Notes: generated by a model not told the origin, from the letters alone. 25,221 bases of DNA from Desulfovibrio sp. UBA2564 (GCA_002340305.1 DDLU01000310.1:1-25221); one strand, 5' to 3'. Shown: positions 16,335 through 22,979, counted from the first letter of the stretch. A program made the numbers and translations.

Positions 16335-17174
16335 TTGAAAGACATCACCCTTGTTTTTCCGCAATGGCAGGGTTCAATTGATAATGAAGCACTCCATGAA
16401 GGTGCGCTGGCTCTTGCAGATGGAATCCCCGGACTTCCCACACCACACAAAGTAGAGACAGCACCATTCAGAGAACTTGATCATGGCGGTCCTATTGCGG
16501 GATTAAATGAAATAGTTGGACAACTGCAAAATGCTGTAGAGATACTCAGGCAGGAAAATCCTGACCGCGTTTTACTACTTGGCGGTGACTGCGGTACGGA
16601 AGTGGCTCCAGTCTCATGGATGTCCCGCCAGCACAAGGAAGACTTGGCCTTAGTCTGGTTTGATGCCCACCCGGACTTAAACACCCCGGCAACCTCGCAA
16701 TCGGGCAGGTTTCAAGGCATGGCCCTTTCCGCCATTCTCGGAAACTGCGGACCGGAAATAAACAGGGCAATGAGAAACCCTCTGCAGCCCAATCAGGTAT
16801 TTTGTGCCGGAGCAAGAACCTTTGATCCCGCTGAGCTTGAAGTGATAGTCCGCCACAAAATGCCTTTTTACGGCCCGGGAGAACTGGAACGCGACCCAGC
16901 GTGGCTGGCAAAACAGATTCAGAAAGCAGGATTCAGTAAGGTTTACATCCACCTCGACGTGGATGCGATCAATCCCATCGGCTTTGCCCATGGAAAGCCT
17001 TCTCCACCTGCGGGACTGCTTTTTAGCAATGTCCTTAATATCATCGAAGGGATTTCGAAAAATCTGGATATCTGCGGAATGGGCATTACAGAATTTCACC
17101 CCGGCAGCGAGAGGGGAGTCGATAAAACCGCCCAGCTAATCGAAAAGGCCCTGCCTGATTTTCTTCTAAAATAA
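16335..17174 (+). CDS. Arginase/agmatinase family protein with altered metal ligand
   Basis: This 279-residue protein belongs to the ureohydrolase superfamily, Mn-dependent enzymes that cleave guanidino groups. Visible metal motifs are WFDAHPDLN (Asp110, His112, Asp114) and HLDVDAINP (Asp208, Asp210), with Glu253 in GITEFHPG. The first ligand motif, usually GGDHS, reads GGDCGTE, so the expected histidine is Cys86. The substrate is uncertain: the protein is not a close match to arginase, agmatinase or formimidoylglutamase by eye. The TTG at 16335 is preferred (GGAAG 7 bases upstream); the TTG at 16329 would overlap the copA stop and lies 1 base from that GGAAG. Coupling with copA is odd and may just be operon packing. 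Confidence 0.75.
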   Translation: MKDITLVFPQWQGSIDNEALHEGALALADGIPGLPTPHKVETAPFRELDHGGPIAGLNEIVGQLQNAVEILRQENPDRVLLLGGDCGTEVAPVSWMSRQHKEDLALVWFDAHPDLNTPATSQSGRFQGMALSAILGNCGPEINRAMRNPLQPNQVFCAGARTFDPAELEVIVRHKMPFYGPGELERDPAWLAKQIQKAGFSKVYIHLDVDAINPIGFAHGKPSPPAGLLFSNVLNIIEGISKNLDICGMGITEFHPGSERGVDKTAQLIEKALPDFLLK

Positions 17175-17176
17175 AG

Positions 17177-17207
17177 AATGCCGTACTAAAAAACAGTACG
17201 GCATTTC
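17177..17207. terminator. Bidirectional terminator between convergent genes
   Basis: An 11-bp stem (AATGCCGTACT at 17177-17187, complement at 17195-17205) with loop AAAAAAC. A T-rich run follows on each strand, so it can serve the arginase-family gene and the TPR gene. Confidence 0.8.
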
Positions 17208-17235
17208 AATTTGCTCAAACAAAATACACTACGCT

Positions 17236-17850
17236 TTACTGCGCCATTTCCCTAATCATATCCTTGACCAGCTTCCCATTTGGAGTTCTGGCACCGGGAT
17301 TCATCTGGACTAATCCTTTCCAAGACTGGATGGCCCCGGCCTTATCTTTAATATCGTAATATAAAACTATACCTTTATTGAAACGCGCGGTCTCATGTGT
17401 CGGATCAACGAGAATAGCCCTATCGAAACTCTCCACCGCTTTCAGCGGATTTCCACTCCTGCGATACATAACACCAAGATCTGTCAGCACGTGTGAGTTA
17501 TTCGGATCTAAAGCAACTGACTTGCTGTAGGCATCAATCGCTTTGGCATACTGGTCAGTATCAAAATACAGATTGCCCAACTTGGTCCACAGGTTCACTG
17601 AATCCGGACTGGCTTCAAGAAGCCTCCTGGTTTCAACTATCTGTTGCTCAAACCCGGTTCCCCCGCTTGTTGTCTGCGGGGCTGAAGAATCTTTCAGCGC
17701 AGGGATAAACACACCACCGAAAAACAATCCCACCGCCAAGGCCGCAATGACAATGATGACCATATTACTGTTTTTGCGCCCACCGCTCTCCTGCCTACCC
17801 TGTATTGAGGACTTTTTACCCTTTTTTTTCTTTCCCAAAGCTAACTCCAT
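17236..17850 (-). CDS. Membrane-anchored TPR protein
   Basis: This protein of about 204 residues has a short, very basic N-terminus (MELALGKKKKGKK), one hydrophobic segment (MVIIVIAALAVGLFFGGVF, about residues 30-48) that anchors it in the inner membrane, a linker and then three or more tetratricopeptide repeats (VNLWTKLGNLYFDTDQYAKAIDAY, SHVLTDLGVMYRRSGNPLKAVESFD and ARFNKGIVLYYDIKDKAGAI). TPR domains mediate protein contacts; the partner is unknown. The ATG at 17850 is chosen because a GTG at 17898 has no ribosome binding site and the stretch between them holds inverted repeats that look regulatory. It is monocistronic and convergent with the arginase-family gene. Confidence 0.78.
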   Translation of the reverse strand: MELALGKKKKGKKSSIQGRQESGGRKNSNMVIIVIAALAVGLFFGGVFIPALKDSSAPQTTSGGTGFEQQIVETRRLLEASPDSVNLWTKLGNLYFDTDQYAKAIDAYSKSVALDPNNSHVLTDLGVMYRRSGNPLKAVESFDRAILVDPTHETARFNKGIVLYYDIKDKAGAIQSWKGLVQMNPGARTPNGKLVKDMIREMAQ

Positions 17851-17873
17851 TACACTTTCGGCCTCAAAATCCG

Positions 17874-17931
17874 AAGTGCATTTTTCTGCACTTTGCACAA
17901 AAATAAGTGCAATTAATCACTCACCCTGCAC
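17874..17931. repeat. Cluster of GTGCA/TGCAC motifs upstream of the TPR gene
   Basis: AAGTGCA-TTTTTC-TGCACTT (17874-17893) is a perfect 7-bp inverted repeat with a 6-base spacer. It is immediately followed by TGCAC at 17894-17898 and AAGTGCA at 17905-17911 as a second inverted pair, with a fifth TGCAC at 17927-17931. The cluster lies 24-81 bases before the TPR start and may be an operator array. Confidence 0.5.
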
Positions 17932-18407
17932 ATCAGAACAAATAGTTAAGTCTAAATTACAAGAACATAAGCCATATACTATGGATTACATCAGCAACTG
18001 TTGTACCAACAGGATTTACACCCAAAAGTACACCCTGTGACACATCATTTTTACGCCTGATGTATTGTGCCAATTTTGACAAAAAAATCTCTACTCAGAC
18101 AACTTTTCGACAAAATTAACTTTTAGCCAAAACAAACCCTACATTTTTCCTTAAAACGCAACATGTAACATTATATTTTATCTTTTAACGAAGAAATCTT
18201 TTCTATACGACTTTCAACAAAAAAACAAAAAAAAAAGCCCATACAATGCAATACTACACAAACAACAGTACTTCTAAATACAATAATGGACACAACAACA
18301 TCACAAAAAACTCTTTTTTAGAGATTAAAAAAAATTCACAATAATTTTCTTGCTCATTTCTTCTGTTTTATGTACGTATCTCAGAACAATATTTTGCAAA
18401 GGGTTGA

Positions 18408-18438
18408 TTCTGCGAACTTGTGCAAATTTATCGCAGAA
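18408..18438 (+). promoter_or_regulatory. 8-bp hairpin in the AGCS symporter leader
   Basis: TTCTGCGA (18408-18415) and TCGCAGAA (18431-18438) form a perfect inverted repeat with a 15-base loop, ending 31 bases before the ATG. There is no T-run after it, so it is not a terminator. An operator or leader structure is possible. Confidence 0.4.
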
Positions 18439-18469
18439 ATTTGGTGCTAAAAACAACAAGGGATTATTT

Positions 18470-19846
18470 ATGGATTTCATGACTTCATTGGACGCTATTG
18501 TAGGAAAAGTCGGCGCATTTGCATGGGGACCGCCCATGCTGATTCTTCTTGTCGGTACAGGCTTCTGGCTGACCCTCTCATTGCGCGGTGTCCAGTTTAC
18601 TAAACTTTTCTATGCATTGTATCTTGCACTTATTAAACGCAAGGAAGAAACCGATGAACCCGGTGACATCACCCACTTCCAGGCTCTGATGACTGCGCTT
18701 TCCGCAACAGTTGGTACCGGTAACATCGCTGGTGTTGCTACCGCAGTTGCAGTTGGCGGCCCCGGTGCACTCTTCTGGATGTGGATTACCGGCCTTGTCG
18801 GTATGGCTACCAAATACGCAGAAGCCGTTCTTGCTGTTAAATACAGAGAAGTAGATGAAAACGGTGAAATGAGCGGTGGTCCCATGTATTACATCTCCAA
18901 GGGTCTGAACATGCCTTGGCTGGGGACACTCTTCGCAATCTTTGCTTCCTTTGCTGCTTTCGGTATCGGCAACATGGTTCAGTCCAACTCCGTTGCAGAC
19001 GCAGTTGAAGCCACTTACGGTATCTCTCCTTACATCACCGGTGGCCTGCTGATGACTCTGACCGCAGCGGTTATCCTCGGCGGCATTAAGAAAATCGGTA
19101 AAGTAACCGGAACACTCGTACCCATCATGATCGTTTTCTACATGGCCGGTGCTTCCTACATTATCCTGACGAACCTTTCCGGCATCCCCGCAGCTTTCGC
19201 CCTTATTTTCGAACAGGCCTTCAACCCCACTTCTGCAGTTGGCGGTTTCGCTGGCGCGACTGTAATGCTTGCGATCCGAATGGGTGTTGCCCGCGGTGTT
19301 TTCTCCAACGAATCAGGTCTCGGCTCTGCTCCTATCGCAGCTGCCGCAGCACAGACCAAAGAACCCGTTACTCAGGCTCTGGTTTCCATGACCCAGACCT
19401 TCATCGATACTCTGATCGTCTGCACCATGACCGGTCTGGTTCTCATCCTCACCGGCGCATGGTCCAACGGAACCACCGGTGCTGAGCTAACCACCATCGC
19501 ATTCGCACAAGGGATGACCGGCGGCGCGCATATCGTTACCATCGGCCTGATCCTCTTCGCCTACTCCACCATCCTCGGCTGGTGCTACTACGGTGAAAAA
19601 GCAATGGAATACCTCTTCGGTGTTAAGGCTGTACAGCCCTTCCGCGTAGTATTCATCATATTCGTAGGCGTTGGTGCCATCGCTAAGCTCAGCTTTGTAT
19701 GGAACCTCTCTGATACCTTCAACGGACTCATGGCTATCCCCAACCTCATCGGCCTACTCATGCTGACCCCGGTTGTTGTCGCTGAGACTAAGAAGTATTT
19801 TGCCAAGCAGGACAAAAGTGTTGATGCGCAGATTGAAAAGAACTAA
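18470..19846 (+). CDS. Sodium:alanine/glycine symporter (AGCS family)
   Basis: This 458-residue inner-membrane protein has about 10-11 hydrophobic segments and the AGCS signatures: PPMLILLVGTGFWLTLSLRGVQF at the start, FQALMTALSATVGTGNIAGVATAVAVGGPGALFWMW, RGVFSNESGLGSAPIAAAAA and GWCYYGEKAMEYLFG. It imports alanine or glycine with sodium, apt for a marine organism; the exact amino acid is not deducible. The frame extends 40 codons upstream, but the ATG at 18470 with AAGGGA 6 bases before it gives the family N-terminus. It lies alone with a long AT-rich leader and a strong terminator. Codon use appears stronger (more GC, few rare codons) than its AT-rich surroundings, suggesting good expression. 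Confidence 0.95.
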   Translation: MDFMTSLDAIVGKVGAFAWGPPMLILLVGTGFWLTLSLRGVQFTKLFYALYLALIKRKEETDEPGDITHFQALMTALSATVGTGNIAGVATAVAVGGPGALFWMWITGLVGMATKYAEAVLAVKYREVDENGEMSGGPMYYISKGLNMPWLGTLFAIFASFAAFGIGNMVQSNSVADAVEATYGISPYITGGLLMTLTAAVILGGIKKIGKVTGTLVPIMIVFYMAGASYIILTNLSGIPAAFALIFEQAFNPTSAVGGFAGATVMLAIRMGVARGVFSNESGLGSAPIAAAAAQTKEPVTQALVSMTQTFIDTLIVCTMTGLVLILTGAWSNGTTGAELTTIAFAQGMTGGAHIVTIGLILFAYSTILGWCYYGEKAMEYLFGVKAVQPFRVVFIIFVGVGAIAKLSFVWNLSDTFNGLMAIPNLIGLLMLTPVVVAETKKYFAKQDKSVDAQIEKN

Positions 19847-19934
19847 TTCATTAAAGTAATTAAATAAAATTACCCGCTTTGGTGTGCCCCCCGTCAAGTA
19901 GACAGGTATAGAAGTCACCACAAAAGGTGAATTT

Positions 19935-19984
19935 AAAAGACCAGCTTTTCCCGGAACTCCACCGGGAAGGCTGGTCTTTTTTTT
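19935..19984 (+). terminator. Intrinsic terminator after the AGCS symporter
   Basis: A long stem: AAAAGACCAGC (19935-19945) with GCTGGTCTTTT (19970-19980), continued inward by CCCGG with CCGGG, then an eight-T run. Confidence 0.92.
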
Positions 19985-20011
19985 GCAAAAAAAATACCCT
20001 CGCCTTCCAGC

Positions 20012-20047
20012 CACAAAAAAAGGGCTGCCCTTAGAAGGACAGCCCTT
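20012..20047 (-). terminator. Intrinsic terminator of the TetR gene
   Basis: Read on the minus strand, AAGGGCTG (20047-20040) pairs with CAGCCCTT (20027-20020), with four more inner pairs around a tiny loop, followed by TTTTTTTGTGG. Confidence 0.85.
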
Positions 20048-20071
20048 GGTAAAACATCTTTTTCCTGACGG

Positions 20072-20626
20072 TTACTTCAGGATACTGCGGCGGCAGAATT
20101 CAACGGCTTCAGCACGCACATCCTGACGATCAGGCCAGTAAAGCTGCATTCTGGTCAGGCCAAAGATAATGGTCATAACCACAGTCGCATTCTCCTCAAC
20201 AGGCACATCATGAACAGTGCCTTTATTGATACCAAGCTTGATGCAGTCTTCGAGAATCAGTTCAAGGTTTTTCAGAAATACAGCCATCAGACGCTTGGAG
20301 GAATCAAGCAGGCCGTATGTGGAAAGCATGATCTTCATATCGATTTCATTTTCTTCCACAAAAGAGAAATACTCATTCATAATCTCTTCAATAGTACATT
20401 CGTCCCGGTCAAGCTTCTGCCGAATTGCTTCAATATAATATGAAAACTTCTCTTCAAGGGAATCCAGAATATGAAGCAGGATATCTTCCTTACTTTCAAA
20501 ATGTCTGTAAATTGTGCCTTCAGAAATATTAGCCATTTTCGCCAGATTAGCGGTTGTGGCTTTGTGGAAACCCACCTCTGAAATCATTTTCTTGGCAGTT
20601 GCGAGGATGATATCCTTGGTTTTCAT
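20072..20626 (-). CDS. TetR/AcrR family transcriptional regulator
   Basis: This 184-residue regulator has a TetR N-terminal DNA-binding domain: IILATAKKMISEVGFHKATTANLAKMANISEGTIYRHFESKEDIL (about residues 5-50), in which the helix-turn-helix is TTANLAKMANISEGTIYRHF. The C-terminal ligand domain is all-helical with no nameable ligand. The frame is open to 20668, but the ATG at 20626 (MKTKDI) has GGGAG 8 bases upstream and fits the family start. It is divergent from the HesB-like selenoprotein gene across about 200 bases containing a palindromic operator candidate, so it may regulate itself and perhaps its neighbour. Confidence 0.9.
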   Translation of the reverse strand: MKTKDIILATAKKMISEVGFHKATTANLAKMANISEGTIYRHFESKEDILLHILDSLEEKFSYYIEAIRQKLDRDECTIEEIMNEYFSFVEENEIDMKIMLSTYGLLDSSKRLMAVFLKNLELILEDCIKLGINKGTVHDVPVEENATVVMTIIFGLTRMQLYWPDRQDVRAEAVEFCRRSILK

Positions 20627-20647
20627 TCTACGATCTCCCTTGAGCAC

Positions 20648-20673
20648 TAAACACTCTTGTTCGAACATGTTTA
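20648..20673. promoter_or_regulatory. Putative TetR operator
   Basis: A 26-base imperfect palindrome has outer arms TAAACA (20648-20653) and TGTTTA (20668-20673) and encloses the perfect 10-bp palindrome TGTTCGAACA (20658-20667, slightly off centre). It lies 22 bases before the TetR start codon, a usual site for autorepression. Confidence 0.45.
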
Positions 20674-20765
20674 AAAATATTTTTATAAGATACTATTGAA
20701 TTACTAACACTCTTTCTAAACTACATTAATTACCTTATGCGGAGGACTTGGTCAACCAGATCAGA

Positions 20766-20794
20766 TTGACAAAAGCTGATAGAGATCTTAGTTT
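20766..20794 (+). promoter_or_regulatory. Putative promoter of the HesB-like selenoprotein gene
   Basis: A perfect TTGACA (20766-20771) is followed after 17 bases by TAGTTT (20789-20794), a poor -10 element. The start codon lies 31 bases further on. GTCAA (20751-20755) and TTGAC (20766-20770) form a small inverted repeat over the -35. Confidence 0.45.
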
Positions 20795-20824
20795 GGATAG
20801 ACAAATCCTATGAGGAGGAAATAA

Positions 20825-21133
20825 ATGGTTGAAATCACCGAAGCTGCGCAAAAACAGCTTGAAAACTATTTTGCAGATAAAGACAGGACCCCCATCCGCA
20901 TCTACCTTGCTACAGGTGGCTGAGCTGGCCCCAGGCTGGCATTGGCTCTGGATGAGCCAAAAGATAACGATGAGAAATTTGAAGTAGAAGGTTTCACCTT
21001 CCTGCTGGATAAAGATCTTAACGAACAGGGAAGCCCTTTTCGCGTTGACCTCAGCTACACTGGTTTCGTGATCGATTCCAAGCTTGAGCTGGGTGGCGGC
21101 GAATGCGGCTCTTGCTCTGGCAGCTGCGGTTAG
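20825..21133 (+). CDS. HesB/IscA-like selenoprotein (in-frame UGA)
   Basis: One TGA (20921-20923) interrupts an otherwise continuous frame from ATG 20825 to TAG 21131. Read through, it gives 102 residues with selenocysteine 33 in the context Y-L-A-T-G-G-U-A-G-P-R-L-A-L-A-L-D-E. That position corresponds to the first conserved cysteine of the HesB/IscA A-type Fe-S scaffold family. The domain core (ITEAAQKQLENYF, GFTFLLDKDL, VDLSYTGFVIDSKL) fits the family. The usual CGCGxSF end is replaced by GGGECGSCSGSCG with Cys94, Cys97 and Cys101. GAGGAGG lies 6 bases before the ATG. HesB-like selenoproteins are known from bacteria including deltaproteobacteria. The role is likely Fe-S or metal/selenium handling, not established. 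A conventional caller would miss it or start it at 20942. Confidence 0.88.
20931..20951 (+). promoter_or_regulatory. Candidate SECIS hairpin of the HesB-like gene
   Basis: Seven bases after the TGA, CCAG (20931-20934) pairs with CTGG (20948-20951), with three more inner pairs across a single bulged T, leaving the loop GGCATT. The apical G lies about 15 bases after the UGA, at the short end for bacterial SECIS elements, so this exact fold is uncertain. Confidence 0.4.
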
Positions 21134-21141
21134 TCTGTAGC

Positions 21142-21169
21142 TGCGAAAAAGGAATTATTCTTTATCGCA
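21142..21169 (+). repeat. 28-base imperfect palindrome after the selenoprotein gene
   Basis: TGCGA (21142-21146) and TCGCA (21165-21169) flank a largely complementary AT-rich core, 8 bases after the stop codon. It has no T-run and is distinct from the true terminator further downstream. Confidence 0.45.
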
Positions 21170-21207
21170 TAGCGTTGACCTGACAGTTAAAGCCATTTAA
21201 GGCTATT

Positions 21208-21238
21208 AGACCGCCTCTTCGGAGACGGTCTTTTTTAT
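21208..21238 (+). terminator. Intrinsic terminator of the selenoprotein gene
   Basis: AGACCGCCTC (21208-21217) pairs with GAGACGGTCT (21222-21231) with one mismatch around a stable C(TTCG)G tetraloop, followed by TTTTTT. Confidence 0.9.
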
Positions 21239-21267
21239 TGTCAAACTTCGATGATACAGACTTTTCA

Positions 21268-21288
21268 AACAAGCTTGTTCAATATAAA
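21268..21288 (+). promoter_or_regulatory. Putative promoter/operator of the TPR gene at 21324
   Basis: The perfect 12-bp palindrome AACAAGCTTGTT (21268-21279) lies just upstream of a TATAAA box (21283-21288). If the box is the -10, the palindrome occupies the spacer, suitable for a repressor. There is no convincing -35. Confidence 0.3.
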
Positions 21289-21323
21289 ATAAAATCTACT
21301 TAATAAACCGTGTGGAGTGATCA

Positions 21324-22211
21324 GTGAGGAAACGGGTTAAAATTAAGGGGATTTTTTCAGCTAAAAAAAAATCAGAGATAGGAACAGGGACGACTAAACG
21401 AAAAACAGTACAGACCACATATTGGTACGCTGAAGAGCTGGACAATGGAGTCCTGCAAGTTCAGGCACTCAACGACAACTATATCCCAACAGGTCCGCAG
21501 GCCGCCGTGGAGATGGATAAGTTTCTTGAGTTTTACCACCCGGAACCGGAATTGTATGTGGAAAAGCTGCTCCCCAACCTTGAAAAGCTGAATAATTCAA
21601 TATCCTTAGGCGAAAGCCATCGCAAAAACGGCGAGAGCTATAGTGCCGAATACGAATTCAACAAAGCCATGAGCCTTGATGAAGAAAATGTACGCGTAAA
21701 TTTCGGACTGGGCCTGACCTATCTGGATCGCGGCGAAATGGATAGAGCAGACAACATCTTTCGCCGTCTGGTATGCCTTGAAAGTTGCTTTGAACCAGAG
21801 CATAAACATCTATTCAACGAATTCGGCATATCTCTTCGCAAGGGGGGGATGCTGGCGCAAGCTCTGGAATATTATCTAAAAGCAGAAAAACTGGTCACGG
21901 AAGATGAAAACCTACACCTCAATATCGCGCGGGTCTACTTCGAATTAGGCGAGTTACAACCCTGTCTTGAATATCTCCGGCGCGCTTTACGCTTAAATAA
22001 AACCCTTGAAGAAGCCTGTATTTTTCTAAACTTTCTTATGGGCAAAGGATTCATTGAGGAGTGCTCTTTGGAGCAGCTCATCGCAGAAACCTCTGACGAC
22101 AAGAAGGCTCTGGAATCTTTACTCAAGAGTAATCCTACGCCCGATATAAAGACAACAAACACTCAAGCGCGCAAAAGTAATGTTCTAATTGAAGAACTTA
22201 ATTTTCTCTAG
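21324..22211 (+). CDS. TPR-repeat protein
   Basis: This 295-residue soluble protein has a basic N-terminus (MRKRVKIKGIFSAKKK), then a beta-like segment (TYWYAEELDNGVLQVQALNDNYIPTG) and from about residue 90 tetratricopeptide repeats such as GESYSAEYEFNKAMSLDEENVRVNFGLGLTYLDRGEMDRADNIF, HLFNEFGISLRKGGMLAQALEYYLKAEKL and NLHLNIARVYFELGELQPCLEYLRRALRLNK. It has no signal peptide. This architecture is common in Desulfovibrionaceae, where such proteins are often near signalling genes, but the role is unknown. The GTG start at 21324 has GGAGTGA 5 bases before it. It is convergent with the solute-binding protein gene, with only 9 bases between stops and no hairpin between. Confidence 0.8.
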   Translation: MRKRVKIKGIFSAKKKSEIGTGTTKRKTVQTTYWYAEELDNGVLQVQALNDNYIPTGPQAAVEMDKFLEFYHPEPELYVEKLLPNLEKLNNSISLGESHRKNGESYSAEYEFNKAMSLDEENVRVNFGLGLTYLDRGEMDRADNIFRRLVCLESCFEPEHKHLFNEFGISLRKGGMLAQALEYYLKAEKLVTEDENLHLNIARVYFELGELQPCLEYLRRALRLNKTLEEACIFLNFLMGKGFIEECSLEQLIAETSDDKKALESLLKSNPTPDIKTTNTQARKSNVLIEELNFL

Positions 22212-22220
22212 ATGGGCTAA

Positions 22221-22979
22221 TTAATCATTACATTCCTGAATCCATTTATTTTGGATTTTTCTAATTATGCCATTAGCACTCAGGGTATCAAAAGCGTCCT
22301 GCCAAACTTGTAGCGTTTCGGGGTCAGTCTTCTTTGAGAGGGCAAGGTAAAGTCTCACCTTATTGAAGGAAAAAATGGGAATCGCCTTCTTGCGCAACTC
22401 CTCATTGGCTGCAAGATATCCCGGTACTCCTATATTTGAAGTAGCTACAAGCTTGACTCTTTGGCGAAGCAGCTTTTTAAAATTGACTTCTTGAGAATCC
22501 ATGACCTCAAGGTTTGTAAAGCCCTTACTCTTTAAAAATTGCGCACGGGCATCATTTCTATATACGCCTATACCGGAAACCTTTTTAGCATCTTCAAGGC
22601 TTTTCACTTTGTTCTTCATGTCTTTCAAGCCGTAAAAAACCCACTTATAGCAAGCTAAAGGTCCTATCCAATTGAACTTATCTTCACGCTCTTCGGTTCT
22701 AGCTGTTGCAAAAAGCAGGATATCAGGATGGGAAAGCAGGTGCTTGTAACCACGCGCCCAAGGCATGAGTTCTATGGTTGTTTCACAACCGATCTCCTTC
22801 ATCATTGCCCTGACAATATCCACTCCGAACCCGGTCAACCGCCCGTCTTCCACAATAGTCGAAGGGTAAGTTTCCTCGGTAATCACCCGCAAACCGCAAT
22901 CAGCAGCGCAGGCCGTTCCAGCACGCATGAATAGGCATAGGATGAAAATCCCAAAGGACAGAAAACAACGCTTCAACAT
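22221..22979 (-). CDS. Periplasmic solute-binding protein, family 3 (orphan)
   Basis: This protein of about 252 residues has a signal peptide (MLKRCFLSFGIFILCLFMRAGTACA, probable cleavage after ACA-A) and a family 3 solute-binding fold: LRVITEETYPSTIVEDGRLTGFGVDIVRAMMKEIG, then MPWARGYKHLLSHPDILLFATARTEEREDKFNWIGPL and a C-terminal DAFDTLSANGIIRKIQNKWI. There are no permease or ATPase genes beside it, so it is either an orphan binder for a distant ABC transporter or a sensor-type binder; such orphan copies are frequent in Desulfovibrionaceae. The ATG at 22979 is chosen over a GTG at 22988. The ligand is unknown (amino-acid-like compounds are typical). Confidence 0.82.
   Translation of the reverse strand: MLKRCFLSFGIFILCLFMRAGTACAADCGLRVITEETYPSTIVEDGRLTGFGVDIVRAMMKEIGCETTIELMPWARGYKHLLSHPDILLFATARTEEREDKFNWIGPLACYKWVFYGLKDMKNKVKSLEDAKKVSGIGVYRNDARAQFLKSKGFTNLEVMDSQEVNFKKLLRQRVKLVATSNIGVPGYLAANEELRKKAIPIFSFNKVRLYLALSKKTDPETLQVWQDAFDTLSANGIIRKIQNKWIQECND

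Larger units (their letters stand above)
17851..18469. other. AT-rich intergenic region between divergent TPR and AGCS genes
   Basis: About 620 bases without a credible gene. Besides the GTGCA cluster at its left end and a hairpin at 18408-18438, it is strongly AT-rich with long A-runs on the + strand. It probably holds divergent promoters. A weak candidate for the symporter gene is TTGCTC (18350) with a poor -10 at 18373. No tRNA, riboswitch core or small RNA could be recognised. Confidence 0.6.

Noticed and set aside
18350..18469. 40-codon N-terminal extension of the AGCS symporter
   Set aside because: It starts on a TTG without ribosome binding site, lies in AT-rich DNA and contains the leader hairpin; the ATG at 18470 has a good site and the family N-terminus.
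18100..18469. Glycine riboswitch before the AGCS symporter
   Set aside because: No GC-rich conserved core or tandem aptamer pattern is present in the AT-rich leader.
19754..20014. Minus-strand 86-codon frame downstream of the symporter
   Set aside because: It overlaps the symporter C-terminus and the two terminators; no ribosome binding site.
20942..21133. Short 63-residue gene starting at TTG 20942
   Set aside because: No ribosome binding site there; it is the 3' part of the HesB-like selenoprotein.
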